From positions 25,720 through 89,719 of the forward strand of contig SCRA01000019.1 in the NCBI GenBank assembly GCA_004297985.1: 64,000 bases of DNA. The letters are read 5' to 3'. The translations under genes and the position numbers were made by a program. The notes beneath the pieces are model-generated. The model had not been told where the DNA came from. It did not search any database and saw nothing but the letters and a program-made list of their open reading frames with translations. Within the stretch, counting starts at the first letter, position 1. The number at the start of each line of letters is the position of its first letter. Of this stretch, positions 8,988 through 17,219 are shown piece by piece. The stretch comes from a bacterium (lineage in GTDB: Bacteria > Vulcanimicrobiota > Vulcanimicrobiia > Vulcanimicrobiales > SCRA01).

Positions 8988-9365
8988 GTGCAGGATCGCC
9001 CTGATGCCGCTGAGCTGATCGCCGCAGTACGCCATTTTCTGGAGCACGAAGTACTGCCCATCCAACAGGAACACCGCGGCAAATTCCGCACGTTGATCGC
9101 CGCCAATGCACTGGCGATCGTCGAGCGCGAGCTGAGCGTGGGTTCCGCACCCGCCCAGCAGGAGCGCGAGCGCCTGCGTGCCCTGCTCGATACACCGTAC
9201 GGCGATGTAGCGGCGTTGCGCCTCGAGCTTGCTCGGCGTATCCGCAGCGGCGAAGCCGACCACGGTCCGTGGCGCCAGGCCGTCTTCACCGCTACGCAGA
9301 CCGGCGTGGAGGCCAAGCTGGCAGTCGCCAATCCTCATTTCCTGGAGGGCCGCGATGTACGCTAG
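8988..9365 (+). CDS. DUF6285 domain-containing small protein (LvaB-like candidate)
   Basis: A 125-residue, mostly helical acidic/basic protein without signal peptide, recognised as the small protein that recurrently accompanies APH-like acyl-CoA kinases. The start GTG 8988 follows a strong Shine-Dalgarno (GGGGAGGAGC, 7-nt spacing) 26 nt after the kinase stop. Its size and position match LvaB, the small accessory protein needed for LvaA activity in the P. putida levulinate pathway; I infer the same role here, but equating DUF6285 with LvaB is from memory and should be confirmed by search. It overlaps the next gene by 11 nt. Confidence 0.8.
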   Translation: MQDRPDAAELIAAVRHFLEHEVLPIQQEHRGKFRTLIAANALAIVERELSVGSAPAQQERERLRALLDTPYGDVAALRLELARRIRSGEADHGPWRQAVFTATQTGVEAKLAVANPHFLEGRDVR

Positions 9366-10029
9366 GCGCCTCTGGCTGCTACGCCACGCCGACGTCTCCT
9401 ACTTCGATGAGACGGGGCGCGCTTTGCCGCCGCGTACCGTTCCGCTCACCGAGCGCGGGCGCGTCCAGGCACAGGCGGCGCAGCGGGTGTTGCGCAACGT
9501 CGCCTTCGATCGCTGCGTCGCCAGCGGATTGCCGCGCACGATGGAGACGGCGCGCATCGTGCTCGAGGGGCGATCGCTCGAGGTGGAGATACGCGAGGAC
9601 CTCCGAGAGATCGAAGGCGGCAGGCTGGCCGACATCGCGCCGGAGAACCTGCACGACGAGATCGCCGGCGCTTTCCACGGCCTGGGACCCGAACGCCGCT
9701 TCCTCGGTGGCGAGACCTTCGGCGACTTCTTGCGCCGCGTCCACCGGGTCTACGACGAGCTGCTGGGCGACCGGAGCTGGCGCCAGCTTCTTGTCGTAGC
9801 TCACGGTGCCACGAACCGTGCTATCTTAGGGCGTGTGCTGCGCGCGGAGTACGACGCTTTCGCGGCGTTGGAGCAGGACCCGGCTTGCGTCAACTTGATC
9901 GAGTACGCCGGCGGCCATGCGATGGTGCGCCTCTGTAATGCCACCCCCTACGATCCCGCGAAGACGGAGCTGCGGGCATCGACGATGGCCGAGTACGCCG
10001 AGCAGGCCTTGCGCTGGCTAGGCGGGTAA
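9355..10029 (+). CDS. Histidine phosphatase family protein
   Basis: A 224-residue member of the phosphoglycerate mutase-like clade. The catalytic histidine motif is LLRHADVSY near residue 8 (RHA rather than the commoner RHG). The second arginine lies in SGLPRTMETA, the acid in REDLREIEGG, and the second histidine in VVAHGATNRA. All four core residues are present, so an active phosphatase is likely. ATG 9355 lies inside the DUF6285 gene and there is a 1-nt overlap with the MFS gene. Since its neighbours make phosphorylated acyl intermediates and phosphosugars, it could dephosphorylate a product or clear a dead-end compound; this is speculation. Confidence 0.88.
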   Translation: MYARRLWLLRHADVSYFDETGRALPPRTVPLTERGRVQAQAAQRVLRNVAFDRCVASGLPRTMETARIVLEGRSLEVEIREDLREIEGGRLADIAPENLHDEIAGAFHGLGPERRFLGGETFGDFLRRVHRVYDELLGDRSWRQLLVVAHGATNRAILGRVLRAEYDAFAALEQDPACVNLIEYAGGHAMVRLCNATPYDPAKTELRASTMAEYAEQALRWLGG

Positions 10030-11315
10030 TGGAGGGCATGGTCAAGAGCATTCCGAGGCTGCGCTGGGGCATCGGGGTTCTCCTCGGCGTCGGCACGCTG
10101 ATCAACTACATCGATCGGGTGAATCTCTCGGTGGCCGGTCCGACCCTCGAGAAGGTCTTCAACATCGGGCCCCAAGAGCTGGGCATCCTGTTCGGCGCCT
10201 TCTTCTGGACGTATTCGCTGCTCCAGATTCCCGTTGGCTTGATCCTCGACCGGTTCGGCGTCACGGTCATCAATCGCTGGGCGGCCTTCCTGTGGAGCGT
10301 TGCCTCCGCCGTCATCGCCTTCTCCACGAGCTTGGGCCACTTGATCGCGGCGCGTGCTGTGCTGGGCGTGGCCGAGGCGCCGGCCTTTCCCGCCAACGGC
10401 AAGGCCACGGCGTACTGGTTTCCCCGTAACGAGCGTGGTCTGGCCACCTCGATCTTCGACGCGGCCGCCAAGTTCTCGAACGTCATCGGCGTCCCGTTGG
10501 TGGCGTTCTTCATCTTCAACTTCGGCTGGCGCTGGGGCTTCGGCATGACGGCGGTCCTCAGCATGCTCTACTTCATCGTCTTCTACGTGGTCTATCGCAA
10601 TCCAAGCGAACACGCGAGATTGACGGAGAGTGAGCGCAACTATATCGTGGCGGGCGGGGCGCAGCCCGAAGGCCTCTCGTCCAAGAGTGAGGGCGCGACG
10701 CTGGGCTATCTGCTGACCAAGGCCAAGGTGTGGGGACTGACGATCGGCTTCGCCGCCTACGGCTACTCGTTCTATCTGTTCTTGACGTGGCTGCCCGGCT
10801 ATCTCGTCCAGACCGCGCACATGAACATCTTGAAGTCGGCAGCCTATACGACGATCCCGTGGCTCGTGGCGACGATCACCGACTTGGTCATCGGCGGTTG
10901 GCTCGTCGACTATCTCATCGCGCGCGGCGGCGAGGAGACCAAGGTACGCAAGACGATTCTGGTTCTCGGCATGCTATTCGGTCTCGCCGTGATTCCAGCC
11001 GCCTTCACGACCGATCCCAACGTCGCCATCGTCTGGATCTCGATCGCACTCGGCGGTTTGGCCTTCTCGGCGCCTGTCGGCTGGTCGCTGCCGGGCCTGA
11101 TCGCCCCCAAGGGCAGCGTCGGCGCCGTCGGTGGGGTCATGAATTTTGTCAACAACATGATGGGCTTCGTGGCCCCCGCGGTGACGGGCTTCATCGTCGG
11201 CGCGAGCAACTCGTTTTCCAACGCGTTCATCACGGCCGGCGTCGTCCTGCTGATCGGCATCGTGTTCTATCTCTTCGTGCTGGGGAAGATCGAGCCGATT
11301 CCGGAACCGGCGTGA
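10029..11315 (+). CDS. MFS transporter, anion:cation symporter (sugar acid) type
   Basis: A 428-residue permease with about 12 membrane segments. The signature NYIDRVNLSVAGP near residue 28 and the loop LILDRFGVTVINRWAAF are typical of the ACS family (glucarate, galactonate, hexuronate carriers), which import organic anions with protons. ATG 10029 shares one base with the previous stop; a second ATG at 10038 follows GGAGGG too closely to be preferred. It overlaps a gluconate-type kinase by 4 nt, which makes an aldonic acid such as gluconate the most likely cargo. Confidence 0.88.
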   Translation: MEGMVKSIPRLRWGIGVLLGVGTLINYIDRVNLSVAGPTLEKVFNIGPQELGILFGAFFWTYSLLQIPVGLILDRFGVTVINRWAAFLWSVASAVIAFSTSLGHLIAARAVLGVAEAPAFPANGKATAYWFPRNERGLATSIFDAAAKFSNVIGVPLVAFFIFNFGWRWGFGMTAVLSMLYFIVFYVVYRNPSEHARLTESERNYIVAGGAQPEGLSSKSEGATLGYLLTKAKVWGLTIGFAAYGYSFYLFLTWLPGYLVQTAHMNILKSAAYTTIPWLVATITDLVIGGWLVDYLIARGGEETKVRKTILVLGMLFGLAVIPAAFTTDPNVAIVWISIALGGLAFSAPVGWSLPGLIAPKGSVGAVGGVMNFVNNMMGFVAPAVTGFIVGASNSFSNAFITAGVVLLIGIVFYLFVLGKIEPIPEPA

Positions 11316-12817
11316 GCAGCATCCGCGGAGTCGTTGTCGGCGTCGACCTCGGAACCAGCTCCACCAAGGCGCTGGCCTTCACTCCCGAAGGGCAGGCCGT
11401 CGCCGACGCGGCCGAGCACTACGGTCTCTCGGCACCGCAGCCGGGGCGCGTGGAACAGGACGCCGACGAGATCTACCGGGCGGCGATGCGCGCGCTGCGG
11501 CGTGTGATCGACAGCGTGCACCTGCGTGGCCACGAGGTGTTGGCGATCGGCGTCTCCAGCGCCATGCACGGCGTGCTCCCCGTCGACGAGCGCGGCGAGC
11601 CGCTGGGGCCGCTCATCACTTGGATGGATCGACGCAGCGCGGCGATCGCGGACGCGTGGCGCGCCGACGGCACCGCGCTCGAGCTCTACGGGCGCACGGG
11701 TGCCCCGATGCACCCGATGCTCCCGCTGTGCAAGCTGCGCTGGCTCTCGGAGAGCGAGCTGGATACCTTTGCGCGCGCGGCGCGCTTCGTCTCGATGAAG
11801 GAGCTGCTCGTTTATCGCTGGTTTGGCGAGTGGCTGATCGATCACGGGAGCGCCTCCGGCACAGGCTACTTCGACGTACGCCGCCGTGCCTGGGACGAGC
11901 GCGCGCTGGAGCTGGCGCGCGTAGGGCCCGAGCGCCTCTCCACCCCGGCATCCTGCTTGACGCGGCGCGCGGGGATGCGCGCCGCGATCGCCGGCACGCT
12001 CAGCCTCGTGCGCGACGTGCCGTTGGTGCTCTGCTCGAGCGACGGTGCGTTGGCCAACGTCGGTGTCGGTGCCGTCGATCGCGCCGCCATGGCGGTGACC
12101 CTGGGCACGAGCGCCGCGGCGCGTGTCGTCGTGGAGGAGCCATTGCTCGACGACCAAGGGCGCACATTCTGCTACGCGCTCGACGACACACGCTGCATCG
12201 TGGGCGGTCCAACCTCGTCGGCGGGAGGGGTGCTCACGCACCTGCTCGACATGTTCCTCCCCGATGTCGAAGAGCGCGAGCGCTTCGCGCGCGCGATCGA
12301 GCTGGCCGGCGCAATCGAGCCGGGTGCCGGCGGCGTGCTCTGTCTCCCCTTCCTCTCCGGCGAGCGCGCGCCGTATTGGGACGCGGAGCTGCGCGGCGGC
12401 TTCCTGGGCTTGGATCTCGCGCACGATCGCCGTCACCTGCTGCGCGCTGCGATGGAGGCGATCGTCTTCGCGCTCTTCGCCGTCGCGCGCGTCCTGGAAC
12501 AACGGGCGGGGAGCGTGAACTCGCTTCTGCTCTCCGGTGGGCTCACCCATGCGCCGCTCTTCCGCCATCTCGTGGCCGACGTCTTCGGCCGCGAGGCCTG
12601 GCTCCCCGATCAGTCCGAGGCCTCTGCCTTCGGTGCCGCCGTGATGGCCGCCGTCTCCGTAGGCGTGCTGCACGATCTCACGGACGTGCGTGCGCTCGTG
12701 CACTACCCCGAGCGCATCGCCCCCGATGCCGAGCGCCACGCACGGTACGCCGAGGCGTTCGCGCGGTACGAGGCCGCCGTGGCGGCGACCACGCCGCTCG
12801 TGCACGCCAAGCCGTAG
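11312..12817 (+). CDS. FGGY family carbohydrate kinase, gluconokinase-like
   Basis: A 501-residue kinase of the FGGY fold. It has the N-terminal ATPase motif GVDLGTSSTKAL, a substrate region SSAMHGVLPVDERG (the SSAMH form is seen in gluconokinases, xylulokinases usually having GQMHG), the phosphate loop GTSAAARV, and the second signature FLSGERAPYWD. GTG 11312 overlaps the MFS carrier stop by 4 nt. The predicted reaction is ATP-dependent phosphorylation of gluconate or a related aldonate after import. Xylulose or another polyol cannot be excluded. Last gene of the 6791-12817 operon. Confidence 0.85.
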   Translation: MSSIRGVVVGVDLGTSSTKALAFTPEGQAVADAAEHYGLSAPQPGRVEQDADEIYRAAMRALRRVIDSVHLRGHEVLAIGVSSAMHGVLPVDERGEPLGPLITWMDRRSAAIADAWRADGTALELYGRTGAPMHPMLPLCKLRWLSESELDTFARAARFVSMKELLVYRWFGEWLIDHGSASGTGYFDVRRRAWDERALELARVGPERLSTPASCLTRRAGMRAAIAGTLSLVRDVPLVLCSSDGALANVGVGAVDRAAMAVTLGTSAAARVVVEEPLLDDQGRTFCYALDDTRCIVGGPTSSAGGVLTHLLDMFLPDVEERERFARAIELAGAIEPGAGGVLCLPFLSGERAPYWDAELRGGFLGLDLAHDRRHLLRAAMEAIVFALFAVARVLEQRAGSVNSLLLSGGLTHAPLFRHLVADVFGREAWLPDQSEASAFGAAVMAAVSVGVLHDLTDVRALVHYPERIAPDAERHARYAEAFARYEAAVAATTPLVHAKP

Positions 12818-12830
12818 TGGGTACCGTCAA

Positions 12831-12862
12831 GCGCTGGCAGCGCCGCGGCTTGATCTAAGCCG
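12831..12862. terminator. Weak paired hairpins between convergent genes
   Basis: The 37-bp gap between the kinase and the exporter gene holds GCGCTGGCAGCGC (12831-12843) and CGGCTT-GATCT-AAGCCG (12846-12862, 6-bp stem covering the minus-strand stop). Neither has a T-run. A bidirectional terminator is plausible from position only. Confidence 0.3.
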
Positions 12863-14447
12863 TGAGCGCCGGCTCTGCGCCGTGTCTGCGCAACAGCGCC
12901 GCCGTTGCAGAGGCGACGGCGATGGCCGTTCCGAGCGAGCCGGCAATCGCCGCGGCGAAGACCGCGAGCGAACCGGGATGGAAGAGTGAGGCGAGCGCGG
13001 CGGCCACCACGGGCGGGATGAGCGAAAGCATGGAGCCGAGGATGCGCAGCAATGCTCCGGGGCCGCGCAGGTCTCCGGCGCGCGGAAGCACCATCTGCGT
13101 AAGAATACCCGTCGCTCGAAATTGCAGCAGGATCAGCGGCAGACCCACGACGCCCACCAGCGCCGCGGCCGGCAGTCGGGCTCCAAGGGCGAGAGCCGTG
13201 CACCCCACGGCGAGCACCGCGGCGAAGCGCCACGTAGCCGCCACGTTCCACATGAAGACGCGTGCGGCGAGGCTGCCCGCGGAGAACCACCAGAGGGGCT
13301 TGCGCAGATCCTCGTTCACCTGTACGGCACCGAACGAGACGGAGAAGAGCAGCAGGTATCCGCAGGCGCTGGCGAGCGGCCAGAGCACGTCCGTCCTCCC
13401 GGTGTCGCGCACGAAGAGGCCGACCGTGCCGCCGGCGATCAGCGCTCCGCTCAGATACGCAGTTCCCCACCAGAGCTTCCCTGGTGCACGGGTAAAGGCA
13501 AGCCAGTCTTTCCAGAGGAGGATCGCCGCTCCGCTCGGAGCGTGCAGGCCCTCTCCGAGTGCGACGCGCGGCGTTCGCGCCTCGGGTGTGGCGCCGCCCA
13601 TCCGGCGCCGCGCGGAGAGCATGCGAAAGTATTGCTGTGAGGATGTCCAGAGCTCCGGATAGACATCGGCTGCGTTGCGGCGCCCCGCGGACAGGAGCAG
13701 CGCGATGAGGACGAGGTCGGCGAGTAGGTAGACGACGCCCCCGGGGCCGTCGAAGATGCGCGCCGCGTAGCCGCCGATGGCGGCATGCGCGAGCGGCTCG
13801 ATGACGGGAAGCGCGGGGACGAGTGGACGACCGAACGCGGCGGCCAACTCGCTGACGAGGAAGGCGGCGATGCCGGCGAACGCCGCCAGCGAGATGACGC
13901 GTACGATCACGCGCAGCCCCGGGTGTGCGCGCAGCAGCAGCGCAAGCGGCAGGCGCAGCGCGAAGACCGTTGCTAACGAGGTTAGGAAGGCTGAGGCGCC
14001 GAGGATCGTGGCGCCGGCGCTCGCGCGGACGTGCCACACCAGCAAGAAGATGAGGGCGCCCCAGGCACCGCGCAAGGCACTGGCGACGATTGCGCGCAGC
14101 TGCACCCAGAGCACAACGAGCTGGGGCTCGATTGCGCTCGACGTGAGGAAGCGTCCATCTGCGGGCGATGCGAAGGCGCCTATGTTGCCTTGAAGGACGC
14201 CGTGCACGGCCGCGCCCACGGCCCAGAGCAGGGCGGCGATGGCCAGCCCTCCGGCAAGGGCGGAGGAGGCTAGCACGGGGTCGGCATGGGGGCCATGCGC
14301 CTCCGCGACGCGCACGTACGTCTGCGAGACGACCCAAACGACAAAGAGGATCCAGAGCACGAGCCGGCCCGGTGAGCGTAGGAGCTGGCGGGCGGCGTTA
14401 CCGATCCTGCGCCGCTCGAGGTACCAGAGCGGCTCGAGCGAGCTCAC
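12855..14447 (-). CDS. ABC exporter membrane protein
   Basis: A 530-residue hydrophobic protein with about 12 predicted membrane segments (for example WILFVVWVVSQTYV and LASACGYLLLFSVSF) and a cytosolic middle loop. It resembles the large putative ABC exporter permeases paired with Bcr/Ccm-type ATPases. GTG 14447 is chosen because it forms a GTGA overlap with the ATPase stop, and the product then begins MSSLEPLWYLERRR; the frame extends upstream only inside the ATPase gene. Cargo is not deducible. Confidence 0.75.
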   Translation of the reverse strand: MSSLEPLWYLERRRIGNAARQLLRSPGRLVLWILFVVWVVSQTYVRVAEAHGPHADPVLASSALAGGLAIAALLWAVGAAVHGVLQGNIGAFASPADGRFLTSSAIEPQLVVLWVQLRAIVASALRGAWGALIFLLVWHVRASAGATILGASAFLTSLATVFALRLPLALLLRAHPGLRVIVRVISLAAFAGIAAFLVSELAAAFGRPLVPALPVIEPLAHAAIGGYAARIFDGPGGVVYLLADLVLIALLLSAGRRNAADVYPELWTSSQQYFRMLSARRRMGGATPEARTPRVALGEGLHAPSGAAILLWKDWLAFTRAPGKLWWGTAYLSGALIAGGTVGLFVRDTGRTDVLWPLASACGYLLLFSVSFGAVQVNEDLRKPLWWFSAGSLAARVFMWNVAATWRFAAVLAVGCTALALGARLPAAALVGVVGLPLILLQFRATGILTQMVLPRAGDLRGPGALLRILGSMLSLIPPVVAAALASLFHPGSLAVFAAAIAGSLGTAIAVASATAALLRRHGAEPALTA

Positions 14448-15175
14448 GCGGTAATCTCGAGAAAGACGTCTTCCAGCGAGCGCCCGGAGGTACCGGCGTA
14501 TCGCAGCTCGGCCATCGAGCCTGACGCTACCTCGCGGCCGTCCTTCATGATCACGATGCGGTCGCACAGTGCCTCGGCAGACTCCAGCAGGTGCGTGCTC
14601 ATCAAGACCGCGATGCCCCCGGCGCACAGCTCGCGCAACAAGGTTCGAAGCTCACGCTGGCCCTTCGGATCGAGGCCGATCATCGGCTCGTCGAGCATCA
14701 AGGCCGGCGCGCCGGCGATGATGGTGGACGCGATCAGCGTCTTCTGGCGCATCCCTTTCGAGAGCCCGTGGCCCAGCGTGTCGCGTTCGTCTTGAAGCGC
14801 GAGGCGTTCCAGCAGCTCCTCTGCGCGCCGCTCCCACCCTGCAGGCAGGCGGCAGCTCTTGGCAACGAAGACGAGATGCTCCCAGACGGTGAGCATGGGG
14901 TAGACGTCCGGTGTCTCGGGGATGAGGGCCAGCGTCCGTCCACGGTCGGAGCCCAGGACCACACCGTCGAAGGCGATCGCGCCGGCGTTCGGGCGAAGCA
15001 AGCCCGCCAAACAGAGCAGCGTGGTGCTCTTCCCAGCTCCGTTGGGGCCCAGGAGTCCCACCAGCTCGCCGTGTCCCACGCCGAAGCCCAAGCCGTCGAC
15101 GGCGGTCTTCTTGCCGAAGCGCCGCGTCAGTCCCTCGACGCGCAGGCCTTGGCCGTCCGTCACGAAGGGCCTCAC
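14444..15175 (-). CDS. ABC transporter ATP-binding protein (export type)
   Basis: A 243-residue ATPase with Walker A GLLGPNGAGKST, Q-loop region LIPETPDVYPMLTVWEHL, signature LSKGMRQKT and Walker B ALMLDEPMIGLDPKG, and the H-loop MSTHLLE. The phrase YPMLTVWEHL and the LSKGMRQ signature are typical of ABC-2-type export ATPases. I choose GTG 15175, which makes a 4-nt GTGA overlap with the small membrane gene upstream; a longer frame adds a basic tail unlike the family. It forms a transporter with the membrane protein at 12855-14447. Confidence 0.9.
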   Translation of the reverse strand: MRPFVTDGQGLRVEGLTRRFGKKTAVDGLGFGVGHGELVGLLGPNGAGKSTTLLCLAGLLRPNAGAIAFDGVVLGSDRGRTLALIPETPDVYPMLTVWEHLVFVAKSCRLPAGWERRAEELLERLALQDERDTLGHGLSKGMRQKTLIASTIIAGAPALMLDEPMIGLDPKGQRELRTLLRELCAGGIAVLMSTHLLESAEALCDRIVIMKDGREVASGSMAELRYAGTSGRSLEDVFLEITA

Positions 15176-15387
15176 TCTCTCGTTCGTCGCGCCCAGTGGG
15201 ATTTCGCGGCCCCCCATGCGCGAAAGCACACGAAGGCCAAGACGATCTCGACGAGCGCGAAGGTCCACGCTCTCCAGACGAAGTGCAGAAGCCAGAAGGC
15301 GAAGAGAACGCAGAGCAGCGCCGCCACGCCGTTGGCGATGGCGAAGAGCGTAAGCATGGAAACGCGTGACTTAGCGGGTTTTCTCAT
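15172..15387 (-). CDS. Small two-helix membrane protein, unknown function
   Basis: A 71-residue protein with two hydrophobic helices (about residues 11-33 and 38-56, the second FALVEIVLAFVCF) and a basic C-terminus. It is the first gene of the exporter operon and overlaps the ATPase gene by 4 nt, which argues that it is translated. No Shine-Dalgarno is evident before ATG 15387; ATG 15357 is an alternative that shortens the basic N-terminus. Function unknown; it could be an accessory subunit of the exporter. Confidence 0.55.
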   Translation of the reverse strand: MRKPAKSRVSMLTLFAIANGVAALLCVLFAFWLLHFVWRAWTFALVEIVLAFVCFRAWGAAKSHWARRTRE

Positions 15388-15465
15388 GATTTCAGGAATG
15401 CTGGCGGCTCATCGAGAAGCTGTGCCGATCTCAATAGTACAAGAAATGGCAGGAACTAGCTACTC

Positions 15466-16203
15466 CTAAATGGTGAGCACAGTTTCGGGGATGCCGATCA
15501 AGAGCAAAGGGCAAGGGTTCCCCACGCCACGTCGGATGCGATCTTCGAGTTTTCGCCAGTGAGTTGTGGCTTGGCCGAACTTATCCGACACGAATACTTC
15601 AGCCCAAGCTTCCGCAAAGGTGCGGCCGTTTCGAGCAAGGCGTGATACCAGGCTATCCTGCCTTGCGGTAGGGGAGACACCGAAGGGGATCAGGTCTTGG
15701 AACGATTGTATGTTCCTCGATTGCGCGAACTGCAGCACCTTCGCGCGAAGCCCGTCTTGGAGGCTTGTACCGCGAGTCACTATGATTCCCACGGAGATCG
15801 CGGCTTCGGAGTGGAGGCGCTTGAAATTCTCCAGGTCGCGGTCGAAGAAAGGGTCTTTGTTGTTCCATTCGATCTCTAGCGCTACCTTACCATGGTCGAA
15901 GTTACGAACGTGATCCACTTCGTGGCTAATGGATTCACGCTCTACGCCATCGATGAACTTCTTGATCTCAAAGTTGTGCTTTTGCCAGCCGAGCGTAGCT
16001 AGCTTGTGGCGAAGTCCTTGCGTCAGCTCATGCTCTCCGCCACCGCCCCTCACGAGAGATTCGACGGCAAGGGCAATTCCGCAGAGTGTATGATCGAGCT
16101 CCTCCAGAGCCTGCGGAAAGTCGATGCTTAAGATAGCCTCAGCATGGCCATGAAACTCAACTTCGAACCCGCGCGAAACTAGGCTAGCGAGCAAGCTCGA
16201 CAT
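15466..16203 (-). CDS. BglII/BstYI family type II restriction endonuclease
   Basis: A 245-residue protein recognised from its BglII/BstYI-like core: the central segment ALEIEWNNKDPFFDRDLENF near residue 120, preceded by HEVDHVRNFDHGK, supplies the acidic residues of a PD-(D/E)xK-type site (Asp then Glu-x-Glu). Length is close to BglII (223 residues). ATG 16203 is preferred over an upstream frame extension. Known relatives cut AGATCT or RGATCY; the exact site here is not deducible. Codon and base use are visibly less GC-rich than in the flanking genes, a sign of transfer. It diverges from a methyltransferase gene, giving a complete restriction-modification module. Confidence 0.88.
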   Translation of the reverse strand: MSSLLASLVSRGFEVEFHGHAEAILSIDFPQALEELDHTLCGIALAVESLVRGGGGEHELTQGLRHKLATLGWQKHNFEIKKFIDGVERESISHEVDHVRNFDHGKVALEIEWNNKDPFFDRDLENFKRLHSEAAISVGIIVTRGTSLQDGLRAKVLQFAQSRNIQSFQDLIPFGVSPTARQDSLVSRLARNGRTFAEAWAEVFVSDKFGQATTHWRKLEDRIRRGVGNPCPLLLIGIPETVLTI

Positions 16204-16490
16204 GCACGCTTCTTTCGGCGTAGATAACGTACGCAGCCAGAGGCATCCATCCGGTACCAATGTGTATGAGCCGCATATTTAGGGGGGCGAGATTACTTCC
16301 TCCGTGTGATTTTTCCAAGTCACGGACTGTGCCGCACAGGTGGCATAGTATCTCGGTAGAGTAGCTTTCAGGGATAGGTTAGGAGGGACACGAGCCTCTC
16401 CCTCGTACTTGCATCCTGATTACAATCCAGCGTGTCGACAACGAAGAACGGGCGCTTTTCTGTCGTGTTAAGAGGTGGAGGTAGCGGCGG
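16204..16490. other. Divergent intergenic region of the restriction-modification module
   Basis: These 287 bp are relatively AT-rich and hold no convincing gene. A TACAAT (16421-16426) could be a -10 element for the methyltransferase but has no matching -35. GGTGGAGGT lies about 10 nt before its TTG start. I could not find a clear controller-protein box. It is the longest gene-free gap in the window. Confidence 0.5.
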
Positions 16491-17138
16491 TTGTCAGAGC
16501 CACGTATTCGAAATCGATTGCAGCTCGAAGACCCGTCTAGTCTTGATCTCACTCCAGCGGAGTCTTTGCTGGAGTTCGCCGATGGTAAGAAGTTCGGTAC
16601 GATTTATGCGGATCCGCCATGGCGTTTCTCGAATCGAACCGGCAAGATGGCTCCGGAGCATCGCCGCCTTTCGCGTTATAGCACTATGACGCTCAAAGGA
16701 ATCATGGAGTTGCCGGTGGCGCAGGTAGCTCTGCCGGAGTCGCATCTCTACCTCTGGGTCCCAAATGCGTTGATTAAGGAAGGCCTCGAGGTCATGGAGC
16801 GATGGGGCTTCACCTATAAGACGAATCTCGTTTGGTACAAGATTCGCAAGGACAATGGACCCGACGGTCGCGGTGTCGGGTTCTATTTTCGCAACGTCAC
16901 CGAATTGGTGCTTTTCGGTATCCGAGGGCGCATACGAACCCTCAGGCCTGGGCGCACTCAAGTCAATTTGATCGGGACTCGCAAGCGTCGACATTCGCAG
17001 AAACCTGATGAAATGTGGGAGATTATCGAGCGTTGCAGCCATGGCCCGCGATTAGAACTTTTCGCGAGACACTATCGCCGTGGTTGGAGTCAGTGGGGCG
17101 ATCAAGTCGAGACTCCGCCTTTGCGGCTTGTTGAGTAA
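16491..17138 (+). CDS. MT-A70 family DNA adenine methyltransferase
   Basis: A 215-residue methyltransferase with the catalytic DPPW motif in TIYADPPWRFSNR (near residue 40), the helix ESHLYLWVPNALIKEGL, and the SAM-binding C-terminal segment RLELFARHYRRGW, all characteristic of MT-A70 enzymes that make N6-methyladenine. It starts with TTG 16491 after GGTGGAGGT. It is divergent from the BglII-like nuclease, and together they look like a type II system in which this enzyme protects host sites. Characterised BglII and BstYI partners are, to my recollection, N4-cytosine enzymes, so the pairing with an adenine methylase is unusual. Confidence 0.9.
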   Translation: MSEPRIRNRLQLEDPSSLDLTPAESLLEFADGKKFGTIYADPPWRFSNRTGKMAPEHRRLSRYSTMTLKGIMELPVAQVALPESHLYLWVPNALIKEGLEVMERWGFTYKTNLVWYKIRKDNGPDGRGVGFYFRNVTELVLFGIRGRIRTLRPGRTQVNLIGTRKRRHSQKPDEMWEIIERCSHGPRLELFARHYRRGWSQWGDQVETPPLRLVE

Positions 17139-17219
17139 CCGTGCGTGGAGAACATAGCCTACGACGCCTACGCTAGTATGCACGCCCTGAAAGGTGTGCT
17201 TCTGGTCCGCCGGTGATCG

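Noticed and set aside
15425..17190. Inverted ACTAGC/GCTAGT at the edges of the restriction-modification island
   Set aside because: A 6-bp match is expected by chance and no transposase, tRNA or target duplication accompanies it.
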